Positions 16,697 to 26,601 of a stretch of DNA of 64,000 bases are shown here, piece after piece. Position numbers and translations under genes: made by a program. The stretch is from Planctomycetes bacterium ADurb.Bin069 (GTDB lineage Bacteria; Planctomycetota; UBA8108; UBA8890; UBA8898): contig MWEK01000004.1 of NCBI GenBank assembly GCA_002070955.1, forward strand, positions 62,001-126,000. Reading direction: 5' to 3'. Every line of letters begins with the position of its first letter. Positions within the stretch are counted from its first letter, which is position 1. The notes under the pieces were generated by a model. The model was not told where the DNA came from and did not search any database. It saw nothing but the letters and a program-made list of their open reading frames with translations.

Positions 16697-19600
16697 GAGT
16701 GTTTGTGTCGACGGTCCTGTTTCTGGTTCCGTTCCTCATTGTGATCGTCGCCGGCGGGCGCGCGGAAGCCCCGGCGCAGGATCCCCCGGCGCCCGCGGCA
16801 CCCGCGGTGGCGCCGCCCGCGGAGGTTCGCGCGCCGGAGGAGCCGCCCGCGTCCGCGGAGGCTTTCACCCCGCTCCCCGCGGCGCCTGCTCCGGCCGCGC
16901 CGGCGGAAAAACCCGCGCCCGGGGAAGCGATCGCCTCGGAAGCGGCGGAACCGGCTTCCGCCGCGGCGGGCGGCGAGGACGGCGCGCCGCCGCCCGCCCC
17001 CGGCAAGGATGAGATCGCGCTCAACTTCTCGGGCACTAACCTGAGGGAGGCTATTAGGGTCTTCGAGCAATACTCGGGCAAGCGTTTCCTGTTCGACGAT
17101 GCCGTCGTCGGCAAGCGGCAGGTGTTCCTGCTCTCCAGCGAGCCGATCCCCGCCGAATACCTCGACGATGTCTTCGAGAGCATTCTCGAGATCCACGGGC
17201 TCACGCTGATCCGGAGCGGCGAGCCGAAGGCCGAGCTCTACAAGATCGTGGAGATCAAGACCGCGGCCGGCAAGGCGACGCCGACCTTCACGGCGGCGAC
17301 CCTCGCCGAGGCCCCCGGCGGCGACCGTGTGATTACGCTGCTTTACCAGCTCAAGTACATGCTTGCCGATCAGGTGGCCGAGGCGTGCAAGAATATGACG
17401 AGCGTGCCGGAGGGCGTGCAAGCCATTCCCGGCACCAACCTCCTGCGGGTCACGGACTACGCCTCGAACGTGAAGCGCATCGGCACCCTGCTGGACGAAC
17501 TCGACAAGACGGGGCCGCGCTTCATCCGCGAGACGATCAAGCTCCGGCACGCCGATCCCGCCGAACTCGTCGAGGAGCTCCGGCCCATCCTGGACATCGA
17601 GAATCGGGTGTTCATCGCGGAACTGGAGCGGCAGGCCGAATTCCGCATGCAGCAGATCTTCGGACGGCGCGAGGGCCAGCAGCAAGGGCCGCCGCGCCGC
17701 CTCTCGCCGATCAACCTGCAGGCGGCCATGACGGTGGCGGCCGTGCCCCGGCTGGGCGCCGTGATCGTCGCGGCCACCGAGGAGAAGATCGAGGATCTCA
17801 AGCGGCTCATCGAGACGCTCGACATCCAGGATCCCGATGAGAAGCTCGTGGAATACTACGCGCTCAAGCGCCAGAGCCCCTCGCGCTTGGCGCGCACCCT
17901 GAGCTCGATTTTCGCGGACGGCGCCGCCGGCGAGCGCCCGGGGGGAGGGGGGCGGCCCGGCGGCGAGCGGCCGGCCGAAAGCGCCTTCGGGCGCGCCGGC
18001 GCCCGGCGCCCGGCGAAAGCTTTCGCCATCATGCCCGAAGAGGATGCCGGCCGGATCATCGTCGTCGCGCCGCGGCGCGTCCACGACGAGATGAAACCCA
18101 TCATCGAGCGTCTGGACGCGACGCCGGACGAGGAGGAGCGCGAGCTCCGGTACTTCCCGGTGAAGCACGCGGACCTGGAGGCGCTCGCGGGCACGATCGG
18201 CCGGATCTTCGGACTCGCGGCGGCGGACGAGGGGCGGATCGCGCGTTGGATGCAGCGCCGTCCCGAGGGCGGCGGCGAGGGGCGGGCCGGCGGGCCGGTC
18301 CGATCCGGCGCGGCGGGCGGGTATGCTGCGGATTTGCTCATCCCCGACCACAACCTCGGCGCGCTCATCGTCATCGCCGGGAAGGAGGCGCTCGACAAGA
18401 TCGGCGCCATGGTGGAGCAGCTCGATGTCGCCGGCGGGAGCACGAAGACCATCGAGTACTACTCCCTGCGGTACATCCGCCCCGACGATGCTTCGGAAAC
18501 CTTGACGGCGCTCTTCGGCGCGGGCCGCCGGGCGCGCCGCGGTCCGCGGGAAGCCGAGGCCGCGGGGCAGGGAGGCGGCGCGGTCGTCGTCATGCCCAAA
18601 GGGCAGCCGTCGACGTTGATCGTGCTGGCCGAGAAGGACACGCACGCCGAGATCGGGAAGGTGCTCGCGAACCTCGATGTCGAGGGCGTCGTGCTCGAGC
18701 TCAAGTACCACGCGGTCGTTAACGCGGATCCCGGGGAAATCGCGGCGACCATCGGCCGGCTCTTCAACCTGCCGGTGGGAAGCGATGGGGCGCGGTTCAG
18801 GCGCTTCGACGGACGCGAGGGCGCCCGCTCGCAGCCGGGCAAGAGCGGCATCTCCGAGGAGCCCGTCGTCATCCCCGATCAGAACCTCAACGCCCTTATC
18901 GTGCTGGCCGAGAAGAAGACGCAGGAGCTCGTGGCCGACGCCTTGCGGCGGCTGGACGAGGAGGGGCCGGGCCAGCGGGTGATCGAGCACTACCGCCTCG
19001 CCTACGCGCGGCCCGAGGCGGTGGCGCAGCAGCTTCAGACGCTCTTCAGCGGGAGCCGGCGGGCGCCCCGGGCGCAGCGGCAGTGGGCCCCCTGGGAGAG
19101 CGGGGGCTGGCAGGGCGCCGATCGCGGACGCCAGCTCGTCATTGTGCCCGATGAGAAACTCGGGACGCTGATGGTGGCCGCGGACAAGGAAACGCACGGC
19201 GAAATCAAGCGCGTCCTGGCGAATCTCGATGTCGAGAGCGCGGCGCTCGAGCTCAAGTACTACCCCGTCGCCCACGCGGACGCGGCCGAGCTCGCCCAGA
19301 CGATCGGGAGGCTCCACAAGCTGTCCGTCGGTTCCGATGCGGCGCGCCTCAGGCGCTTCGACGCTCCCGACGGGACGGCCGGGCGTCCGGGCCGGGGCGG
19401 CGTCACCGACGAGCCGGTGGTCATCCCCGACCAGCACCTCAACGCGCTCGTCGTGCTCGCGGACGGCAAGACCCATGAGCTGGTGGCGGCGGCGCTCAAG
19501 GAGCTCGATGTCGAAGGGCCGGGCGAGCGCACGATCCAGTACTACAACCTCAAGTACGCCGCCGCCGACACCGTGGCGCGGCAGCTCGAGGCCCTCTTCG

Positions 19601-22600
19601 GCGCGGGCGGGCCGGCGGCGCGCGGGACGCGGCGGTGGGGCGGGCCCGAGCAGAGCGTCCGGCAGACGTTCCGGGGCGGCCGCGACATCGCCGTCGTGGC
19701 GGATGCGAAACTCGCGACGCTCATGGTGCTCGCCGACAGGGAGACGCACGCCGAGATCAAGAAAGTGCTCTTGAATCTCGATGTGAAGGGCGCCGAGCTG
19801 GAATTGAAGTATTACCCCGTCGCCCATGCCGAGCCGGCCCAACTCGCCCAGACGATCGGACGGCTTTTCAAGCTCCCGGTGGGCGCGGAGCCCGCCTCCC
19901 GGCGGCGGTTCCAGCCTTACGAGGAGATGTGGATGGGCGCGCGCGGGGAGGACGGCAAAGTCTCCGACGAACCCGCCGTGATCCCCGACCGGAACCTCAA
20001 CGCGCTGATCGTGCTGGCCGAGGGAAAAACGCAGGAACTCGTGGCGGCGGCGCTCAAGGATCTCGATGTCGCCGGGCCCGGCGAGCGCACCATCGAGCAC
20101 TACCGGCTCAAGTACGCGCGGCCCGAGACCGTGGCGCAGCAGCTCCTCTCGCTTTTCAACGCCGGCCGCCGGACGTCGCGCGCCCAGCAGTGGGGCGGCG
20201 GGTGGTCGTGGGGCGGATGGGACGGCGGCGCGCGGGAGTCCCGCGATGCCCGGGAAGAGATCGTCATCACCTCCGACGCGAAGATCGCGACGCTCATGGT
20301 GCTGGCCGACGCCGAGACGCACGCCGAGATCAAGAAGGTGCTGGCCAACCTCGACGTCGAAAGCGTTCTGCTCGAACTCAAGTACTACCCCATCACCCGC
20401 GCCACGCTGCGGGACATCGCCCAAACGGTCGGGCGGCTCTTCAATCTGCCCGTGGCCGCCGAGGCCGCGCCGAGCGGGCAGTTCGCGCCGCGCCGGGACG
20501 GAGCGGCGGGGGCGGCCCGGGGCGGGCTGCCCGAAGATCCGCTGATCGTTCCCGACGCGAATCTCAACGCCCTCATAATCCTGGCCGACAAAAAGACGCA
20601 CGAGCTTATCGCGCCGGCCCTCCTCACGCTCGATGTCCGCGGCCCCGGGGAGCGGGTGACGCGTTTCTATCGCATCACCCACACCTCGGTCGCCGAGGTG
20701 GCGGCGACCCTCACGGCCGTGTTCGGCGAGACGCGCGGCGGGGCGGCCGCCCGCCCGCCGGCCCCCTGGCAGGCCCGCGGCGCGGCGGGTAGAGCGGCGG
20801 GCGCGGGCGAAGTCGTCGTCGTCGCGGCCGAGGAGCTCTCCACCGTGGTCGTGAGCGCTTCCGAGGAGCTCCACAAGGAGATCGCCGAGGTCGTCGAGAG
20901 CCTCGATACGCCCAGCATCAAGGACAGCGTCCTCAGGTACTACAAGATCGAGAACAGCGAGCTTGAGGACATCGCCGATACGGTGAGCACCCTCTTCGGC
21001 CTGACGAAGAGCGAGAGCGGAACCGCTCTCGTCCCTCGCCGTCCGGCGGCCCCGGGGCGCGGGCAGGAGGCGCAGCGCAGCCCCTACACCGACGAGCGCG
21101 TGGTTCTGGTGGACTACAACCTCGGCAGCCTGCTCATCGTGGCGCCCCTGGAGGTCCAGACCGAGATCGAGGCCGTCATCAAGGAGATCGATTCCCTCGG
21201 CCCCGGCAAGCGCGAGATCGCCCATTACCGCGTGCCGCGCACCAACGTCCGGGAGATCGCCGCGACACTCGCCGGCATCTTCGACCTCGAGCTGGCGAGC
21301 GCCGTGCCGCGGGCGGGCGCGCCGCGCGCCGCCGCCGCCCGCGAAGCGCGCAAGTCCCTCGTCATTCCCAACGAGACCCTCGGCGCCGTGATCGTGGTCG
21401 CGCCGGCGGAACTCCAAAAACGCATCGCCGAGGTGATCGCCGGCCTGGAGACCATCGGCCCCGACGAGAATGAGCTGCAGTACTACACCATCGAACGGGC
21501 CGATCTGATCGAGGCGGCCAACATCATCTCCCAGGTCTTCGGCATTCCCCTCGGCACCGTGGAGACGGCCTTCCGGGCCCGCGGCCAGCAGTCGGCCAGC
21601 GATCTGCTCACCAAGGAGCGGGTCGTAATCCCCAACGAGAATCTCAAGACGCTGCTCGTCGTGGCGCCCCGGGAGATGCAGAAGGAGATCGCGGACACGG
21701 TGAAGCGCATCGACACCGTGGGGCCGCGGGACAACGTCTTCAAGATGTACGAGGTGGCGGTATCCGAGGTCACGACGGCGGCGCAGACCATCAGCCAGCT
21801 CTTCGACCTGCGGCTGCTTCAGGGCGGAGCCGCCGCCGCGCGGGCGCGGACGACATCGCCGCTCACCGGCCCGAAGCTCACCACGCAGCCCTTCATCATG
21901 CCCGACGAGGAGATCGGCGCCCTGATCATCAACGCGCCCGAGGAGATTCACAAGGAGATCGCCCAGGTCATCGAAAAGCTCGTCACGATCGGCCGCCAGG
22001 AGAAGATGTCCATTCGCTTCTACCGCCTCAAGAACACCAACCCGGAAGAGGTGGCGGTCAAGATCGGGAACCTTTTCAACATCACCGTGGGCGATGTGTC
22101 CACCGCGCTCCGGCGGACGACCACGCCGGGAGCGGCGGGCGCGACCACGACGACGCTGTCGGCGGCGCGCACGACCCGCACGACGTCGGCCCGGAACGCC
22201 TACGCGGCGCGCCGCGGCCGCTTTTCCCTCGATGAGGAGGAAGGCCGCGCCCCGGGGGTCGAGGGGCCGGCGCCGGCCGAGGCCGTCGTCGCGGCTTCGT
22301 CCCGGCCGGGCAGCCGCAAGGAGTTTTACTTCGAGGGCGAGTCGGTCGTGATCCCCGACACCAACCTGAGTTCGCTCATTCTCATCGCGCCGGAGTACAT
22401 CCACGAGGAAGTCAAGACGGTGTTGGCGACGCTGGACGTGCGCCGGCCGCAGGTGCTCTTCGAGGTGGCGATCCTCGATGTCAAGAACGACGGCGAGATC
22501 AACTTCGGAACCGAATGGACCACCATCGATCCGCAAGGCGGGTCGCGGATCCGCGGCAGCGGATTCTCGAACTTCGGCGCGGCCGAGCGCGACCACACCG

Positions 22601-23655
22601 CCGGGGCGGGCTTCCCGGATCTGACCACGGTGCCCGCCGATATGGCCGGTGTCTTCGTCGGCATCACCAAGGGCGAGATCGGCAACGTGCCCCTCCTGAT
22701 CCACATGCTCCAGCGGACGACGGATGTGAACATCCGCTCCACGCCGCTGCTTCTGGTCAACGACAACCAGGAGGCGTCGTTCAGCAGCCTCCAGGAGGAG
22801 CCGACGACGACGACCAGCCAGGGGACGTCGACGACGAAGGTCTCCTTCGGAGGCTTCGTCGAGGCCGGCACGGTGCTCAGAATCACGCCGCACGTGTCCG
22901 AGGGCAACTACATCCGCGTCGACATCGATTTGAAGGCCGACAATTTCTACGGCAAGTCCATGGAGCCCGGCATCCCGCCGCCGCGGGCGTCGAACCAGTT
23001 GGTCACCTCGATCACGGTCCCCGACAGCCGCACCGTGGTGATCGGCGGCCTGACGACGACGAAGCGCAGCACCGTCGTCACCGGCGTGCCGCTCCTGAGC
23101 CAGATCCCCCTCCTCGGGTATCTTTTCTCCAGCACGACCGAGGAGGATATCACGACCCGGCTCTTCCTCTTCATCAAGCCCCAGATCCTCGACGACGTGG
23201 ACTTCAAGGATCTCAATCAGATTTCCGTGGGAAAGTCCTTCGAGGTGCAGAAGCTGACGGGCGAGGAGATCGTCTCCAAGACCGAGGAGGACGAGGCGCT
23301 GGAGAAGTACCGCCGGAAGGCCGCGACGGAGAATGCCGCCGGAGCGCCCGTGACGGCGGCGCCGGAAACGCCAAAGGCCGCGGAGACGCCGGTCTCGCCG
23401 GAGACGGCGATCCCGGCGGGAGCAACTCCGGCGGAGGCAACCTCGGCGGCGACGACACCGACGGAGACGACACCGGCGGAGGCAACCCCGGCGGCGACGA
23501 CCCCGGCGGCGACGACCCCGGCGGCGACGACCCCGGCGGCGACGACCCCGGCGGCGACGACCCCGGCGGAGGCAGCCGCGGTGGAGACGACCCCGGCGCC
23601 GCCCGCCGGCGCCGAGGAGCCCGCGCCCGCCGCGGCGGCGGCCGAGGAGGGGTAG
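16693..23655 (+). CDS. gspD: Giant type II secretion secretin GspD with about 18 N1-like modules
   Basis: From ATG 16693 the protein is 2320 residues, over three times a normal GspD. Order: signal peptide (about 1-24), Ala/Pro linker (25-105), an N0-like domain (109-190, LNFSGTNLREAIRVFEQYSG), then about 18 N1-like modules (215-1920). Each reads as YYxLxxADxxxLAxTIxxLF, a variable Gly/Arg-rich loop, and VIPDxNLNALIVLA followed by a helix ending LD. The secretin pore domain follows (about 1921-2175: LFEVAILDVKNDGEINFGTE, then VPLLSQIPLLGYLFSS). The tail (about 2180-2320) is a Thr/Pro/Ala-rich low-complexity region with a 15-base repeat. A normal GspD has N0 plus three N1-like domains. The pore signature is intact, so it should form the outer-membrane gate. 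Modules 6-13 look like recent tandem duplications. Confidence 0.93.
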   Translation: MRVFVSTVLFLVPFLIVIVAGGRAEAPAQDPPAPAAPAVAPPAEVRAPEEPPASAEAFTPLPAAPAPAAPAEKPAPGEAIASEAAEPASAAAGGEDGAPPPAPGKDEIALNFSGTNLREAIRVFEQYSGKRFLFDDAVVGKRQVFLLSSEPIPAEYLDDVFESILEIHGLTLIRSGEPKAELYKIVEIKTAAGKATPTFTAATLAEAPGGDRVITLLYQLKYMLADQVAEACKNMTSVPEGVQAIPGTNLLRVTDYASNVKRIGTLLDELDKTGPRFIRETIKLRHADPAELVEELRPILDIENRVFIAELERQAEFRMQQIFGRREGQQQGPPRRLSPINLQAAMTVAAVPRLGAVIVAATEEKIEDLKRLIETLDIQDPDEKLVEYYALKRQSPSRLARTLSSIFADGAAGERPGGGGRPGGERPAESAFGRAGARRPAKAFAIMPEEDAGRIIVVAPRRVHDEMKPIIERLDATPDEEERELRYFPVKHADLEALAGTIGRIFGLAAADEGRIARWMQRRPEGGGEGRAGGPVRSGAAGGYAADLLIPDHNLGALIVIAGKEALDKIGAMVEQLDVAGGSTKTIEYYSLRYIRPDDASETLTALFGAGRRARRGPREAEAAGQGGGAVVVMPKGQPSTLIVLAEKDTHAEIGKVLANLDVEGVVLELKYHAVVNADPGEIAATIGRLFNLPVGSDGARFRRFDGREGARSQPGKSGISEEPVVIPDQNLNALIVLAEKKTQELVADALRRLDEEGPGQRVIEHYRLAYARPEAVAQQLQTLFSGSRRAPRAQRQWAPWESGGWQGADRGRQLVIVPDEKLGTLMVAADKETHGEIKRVLANLDVESAALELKYYPVAHADAAELAQTIGRLHKLSVGSDAARLRRFDAPDGTAGRPGRGGVTDEPVVIPDQHLNALVVLADGKTHELVAAALKELDVEGPGERTIQYYNLKYAAADTVARQLEALFGAGGPAARGTRRWGGPEQSVRQTFRGGRDIAVVADAKLATLMVLADRETHAEIKKVLLNLDVKGAELELKYYPVAHAEPAQLAQTIGRLFKLPVGAEPASRRRFQPYEEMWMGARGEDGKVSDEPAVIPDRNLNALIVLAEGKTQELVAAALKDLDVAGPGERTIEHYRLKYARPETVAQQLLSLFNAGRRTSRAQQWGGGWSWGGWDGGARESRDAREEIVITSDAKIATLMVLADAETHAEIKKVLANLDVESVLLELKYYPITRATLRDIAQTVGRLFNLPVAAEAAPSGQFAPRRDGAAGAARGGLPEDPLIVPDANLNALIILADKKTHELIAPALLTLDVRGPGERVTRFYRITHTSVAEVAATLTAVFGETRGGAAARPPAPWQARGAAGRAAGAGEVVVVAAEELSTVVVSASEELHKEIAEVVESLDTPSIKDSVLRYYKIENSELEDIADTVSTLFGLTKSESGTALVPRRPAAPGRGQEAQRSPYTDERVVLVDYNLGSLLIVAPLEVQTEIEAVIKEIDSLGPGKREIAHYRVPRTNVREIAATLAGIFDLELASAVPRAGAPRAAAAREARKSLVIPNETLGAVIVVAPAELQKRIAEVIAGLETIGPDENELQYYTIERADLIEAANIISQVFGIPLGTVETAFRARGQQSASDLLTKERVVIPNENLKTLLVVAPREMQKEIADTVKRIDTVGPRDNVFKMYEVAVSEVTTAAQTISQLFDLRLLQGGAAAARARTTSPLTGPKLTTQPFIMPDEEIGALIINAPEEIHKEIAQVIEKLVTIGRQEKMSIRFYRLKNTNPEEVAVKIGNLFNITVGDVSTALRRTTTPGAAGATTTTLSAARTTRTTSARNAYAARRGRFSLDEEEGRAPGVEGPAPAEAVVAASSRPGSRKEFYFEGESVVIPDTNLSSLILIAPEYIHEEVKTVLATLDVRRPQVLFEVAILDVKNDGEINFGTEWTTIDPQGGSRIRGSGFSNFGAAERDHTAGAGFPDLTTVPADMAGVFVGITKGEIGNVPLLIHMLQRTTDVNIRSTPLLLVNDNQEASFSSLQEEPTTTTSQGTSTTKVSFGGFVEAGTVLRITPHVSEGNYIRVDIDLKADNFYGKSMEPGIPPPRASNQLVTSITVPDSRTVVIGGLTTTKRSTVVTGVPLLSQIPLLGYLFSSTTEEDITTRLFLFIKPQILDDVDFKDLNQISVGKSFEVQKLTGEEIVSKTEEDEALEKYRRKAATENAAGAPVTAAPETPKAAETPVSPETAIPAGATPAEATSAATTPTETTPAEATPAATTPAATTPAATTPAATTPAATTPAEAAAVETTPAPPAGAEEPAPAAAAAEEG
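18690..20640 (+). repeat. Tandem two-module repeats inside gspD, period about 550-570 bases
   Basis: Motifs reading LELKYxxV recur at about 18694, 19246, 19798 and 20371, spaced about 552, 552 and 573 bases. In between lie HYRLxYARPExVAQQL-type modules at about 18990, 19540 and 20100. So pairs of alternating module types repeat about four times with strong protein-level similarity, the pattern of in-frame tandem duplication. Exact nucleotide identity was not computed. Confidence 0.75.
23491..23565 (+). repeat. Five perfect copies of a 15-base repeat in the gspD tail
   Basis: The unit GCGGCGACGACCCCG occurs five times in a row, encoding AATTP repeats. Degenerate copies (AEATP, ETTP) lie on both sides. 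Being a multiple of three, copy-number change would lengthen or shorten the tail without a frameshift. Confidence 0.9.
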
Positions 23656-23658
23656 CCG

Positions 23659-25362
23659 ATGATCGAGGCGGTGCTGCACAGGCTCATCGACGCGGGTCGG
23701 CTGTCCCCCGAGGCGGCCGAGGCCGTGCGCGCCGAGCGGCGCCGGACGGGCAAGCCCCTGGCGGCGGTCCTTGTCCAGGCGGGCCGCGTGCCCGAGGAGG
23801 CGGCGCTCGAAGCCCTGGCCGCGCACCTGGGAATTCCGCTGCTCGCGGACCTGGACGGCACCCGCGTCAACGTGCAGTTCATCGAGAGGGTGCCCATCGA
23901 GTTCGCGCGGCACCACGCCGTCGTCGCCCTCAACGGCGCGAACGGGGCGCTGATCCTGGCCACGGCCGATCCCCTCGACACCTATCCCATCGACGAAGTG
24001 GGTGTCCTATTGGGCCGGGAGGTCACGCCCGCCGCGGCGCCGCGGGAGAAAATTCTGGCGCTCGTCAGCAACGCGTACGAGATGGATCTGTCCGCCGTCG
24101 ACACGGTGCTCGGCGGCCTGGACTCGGCGAGCCTGGAAGGCATTACCAAGGAGATTTCCGAGTCCGAGGATCTGGCCGACATGGCCAACAAGGCGCCCAT
24201 CGTGAAGCTGCTCAACACGATTCTCTTCCAGGCCCTCAAGCAGCGCGCATCGGATGTCCACATCCAGCCCTACGAGCGCCACGTCCAGGCCCGCTACCGC
24301 ATCGACGGCATCCTTTACGACGTCATGCGCATTCCCAAGGCCGTCCAGGAGGCCGTGATCAGCCGCATCAAGGTCATGGGCAAGATGGACATCGCCGAGC
24401 GCCGGGTGCCGCAGGACGGCCAGACGTCCTTCGTCGCCGGCGGCCGCGAGGTCGACGTGCGCATAAGCACCATCCCCAGCGTCAACGGCGAGCGCGCCGT
24501 CATGCGCCTCCAGGACAAGTCGACGGGCGTCTACGACCTGCGCAGGATCGGGCTCCTGGAACGCGATCTGGAGACCATGACGCGGATGATCGCCATGGCG
24601 CACGGGATCATCCTGGTGACGGGCCCGACGGGCAGCGGCAAGACGACCACGCTGTACGCGGCGCTCAAGGAGATCAACGGGCCGGAGCTCAACATCATCA
24701 CGATCGAGGACCCGGTGGAATACCAGCTCCCGGGCATCAGCCAGGTGCAGGTCTCGAACAAGAAAGGCATGACCTTCGCGACGGGGCTGCGCTCCATCGT
24801 CAGGCAGGACCCCGATGTGATCATGGTGGGCGAAATTCGCGACTTGGAGACGGCGGGCATCGCCATCCAGAGCGCGCTCACGGGGCACCTGGTCTTCAGC
24901 ACGCTGCACACCAACGACGCGCCGGGCGCGGTGAGCCGCCTGTTGGATTTGGGCTGCGAGCCGTTCCTGGTCAACTCCGCCCTGGTGGCCGTCGTGGCCC
25001 AGCGGCTCGTGCGGCGGGTGTGCCTGGCCTGCCGCGAGGCGTACGAGCCTTCCGGCGAGGAATTGGCCGCGAACGACCTTACGCCCGCGCAGCTCAAGGA
25101 CGGCCGCCTCTTCCGCGCCCGCGGCTGCCCGGCCTGCCAGTCGACGGGCTACATGGGGCGCATGGGAATCTACGAAATCCTGCAGATCGACGACGCGGTC
25201 AAGGATTGCATCGCGCGGCGGGAAAGCTCCGCCGCCATCAAGAAGGACGCGATCGAACGCGGCCGGCTCGCGACGCTCCGCCAGGACGGGATGGCCAAGG
25301 CGGCCCTCGGCCTGACGACGATCGACGAGGTGCGCCGCGTGACGCAGCTCGACATAGCGTAG
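23659..25362 (+). CDS. gspE: Type II secretion ATPase GspE
   Basis: The 567-residue cytoplasmic ATPase powers pseudopilus assembly. An N-terminal GspE/MshE-like domain (LGIPLLADLDGTRV) is followed by the ATPase core: Walker A GPTGSGKTTT near residue 322, Asp box ITIEDPVEY, Walker B RQDPDVIMVGEIRD, His box LVFSTLHTND. The zinc-binding Cys pairs CLAC and CPAC (about 455-495) are intact, a hallmark of GspE/PilB rather than PilT. It starts three bases after the gspD stop, in the same operon. No retraction ATPase is present, which fits a secretion system rather than a retractile pilus. Confidence 0.96.
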   Translation: MIEAVLHRLIDAGRLSPEAAEAVRAERRRTGKPLAAVLVQAGRVPEEAALEALAAHLGIPLLADLDGTRVNVQFIERVPIEFARHHAVVALNGANGALILATADPLDTYPIDEVGVLLGREVTPAAAPREKILALVSNAYEMDLSAVDTVLGGLDSASLEGITKEISESEDLADMANKAPIVKLLNTILFQALKQRASDVHIQPYERHVQARYRIDGILYDVMRIPKAVQEAVISRIKVMGKMDIAERRVPQDGQTSFVAGGREVDVRISTIPSVNGERAVMRLQDKSTGVYDLRRIGLLERDLETMTRMIAMAHGIILVTGPTGSGKTTTLYAALKEINGPELNIITIEDPVEYQLPGISQVQVSNKKGMTFATGLRSIVRQDPDVIMVGEIRDLETAGIAIQSALTGHLVFSTLHTNDAPGAVSRLLDLGCEPFLVNSALVAVVAQRLVRRVCLACREAYEPSGEELAANDLTPAQLKDGRLFRARGCPACQSTGYMGRMGIYEILQIDDAVKDCIARRESSAAIKKDAIERGRLATLRQDGMAKAALGLTTIDEVRRVTQLDIA

Positions 25363-25368
25363 GGAAGC

Positions 25369-26574
25369 ATGCCGGTATACCGCTACACCGCGCTGGACGC
25401 GGACCAGAAGGTGACCACGGGGGTGATCGAGGCCGCCAACGCCAAGGATGCCCGCGTGCAGCTTCTCGGCGGCAACCTCTATCTTCTGGATCTGGACAGC
25501 GCGACGGGCGGGACGGCGGTCCGGAGGAACGTCGCGCTCTCCAAGCGCAGTGCCAACGAGCTGGCCCTGGTCACGCGGCAGTTCGCGACCCTCGCCAAGG
25601 CGGGGATCCCCCTGGCCGACGCCCTCGCGGCCCTCGCCGACGTCATCGAGGACCCCCGGCTCCAGATCACCTTCCGCGATGTCAAGGAGAACGTCACGCA
25701 CGGCATGAGCCTCGCCGAGGCGCTCAAGCGCCACCCGCGGCACTTCAGCCCGCTGTACGTGAGCATGGTCAAGGTGGGCGAGGCGAGCGGCAACATGACG
25801 CTGGTCCTCAACCACCTCTCGGACTACCTGCACACCCACGCGCGGCTCAGGACGAAGGTGAAGCAGGCCCTGACCTACCCGGTGCTGATGCTGACCGTGG
25901 GCGCCTTCGTGGTGGGGTTCCTCCTCGCCTTCGTGATCCCGAGGATCACGGACATGCTGCTTGAGTCCGGGAAGGCGCTGCCCGTGCCCACGGTCATGCT
26001 GATCGGGCTGAGCGGGTTTCTCGGCCGGTTCTGGTGGGCCATCGCGGCGGCGCTCGCCGGGCTGTACGCCGCTTACCGGGCGGCCGTCGCCACCGAACGC
26101 GGCGCCCTGGCGCGGGACGCGTTCGTGCTGGCGGCGCCCGTGGCGGGGACCCTTCTCAAGAAGAGCCTGGTGAGCCGCTTCGCCATGACGTTCGCGACTC
26201 TGCTCAGGGCCGGCCTGCCCGCGGTGGAGAGCCTGGCCATCGTCAAGGAGACCGTGGGCAACAAGGTGCTGGAGGCGACCATCGGCGCCATCCACGACCG
26301 GATCATTGAGGGCCAAGACATCGCGGAGATAATGAAACGCGGCGGCGTCTTCCCTCCGCTGGTGGCCTACATGATCGCCGTGGGCGAGAAATCGGGGCGG
26401 TTGGAGGAGATGCTCGGCATCGTGAACGAGTATTACGATGAGGAGATCGAGGCGGCGACGGCCCGTTTCACGAGCGTGCTCGAGCCGGTCATGATCATCG
26501 CCTTGGCGCTGATCGTCGGCTTCGTCGTGATGGGGGTCATTCTGCCGATTCTGGACATGGGCAAGATCGTGTGA
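25369..26574 (+). CDS. gspF: Type II secretion inner-membrane platform protein GspF
   Basis: The protein has 401 residues, standard length. It has the N-terminal MPVYRYTALDADQKVTTG opening and two repeated T2SF domains, with QFATLAKAGIPLADALAAL in the first half and FATLLRAGLPAVESL in the second. Three membrane helices are visible: LTYPVLMLTVGAFVVGFLLA, a second near residue 225, and IIALALIVGFVVMGVILPIL at the end. GspF anchors the GspE ATPase and the pseudopilus base. It lies six bases after gspE. Confidence 0.95.
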   Translation: MPVYRYTALDADQKVTTGVIEAANAKDARVQLLGGNLYLLDLDSATGGTAVRRNVALSKRSANELALVTRQFATLAKAGIPLADALAALADVIEDPRLQITFRDVKENVTHGMSLAEALKRHPRHFSPLYVSMVKVGEASGNMTLVLNHLSDYLHTHARLRTKVKQALTYPVLMLTVGAFVVGFLLAFVIPRITDMLLESGKALPVPTVMLIGLSGFLGRFWWAIAAALAGLYAAYRAAVATERGALARDAFVLAAPVAGTLLKKSLVSRFAMTFATLLRAGLPAVESLAIVKETVGNKVLEATIGAIHDRIIEGQDIAEIMKRGGVFPPLVAYMIAVGEKSGRLEEMLGIVNEYYDEEIEAATARFTSVLEPVMIIALALIVGFVVMGVILPILDMGKIV

Positions 26575-26601
26575 CGCGGTGTTTCGACAGGGAGAGGCGA
26601 G

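Noticed and set aside
23491..23565. CRISPR-like array
   Set aside because: The 15-base units are contiguous, without spacers, and encode a protein tail.
16324..23916. A 2530-codon open frame on the minus strand opposite gspD
   Set aside because: It mirrors the codon structure of the repeats on the plus strand; the composition is Arg/Gly/His-rich with no family motif. Very high third-position GC removes stops from the antisense frame.
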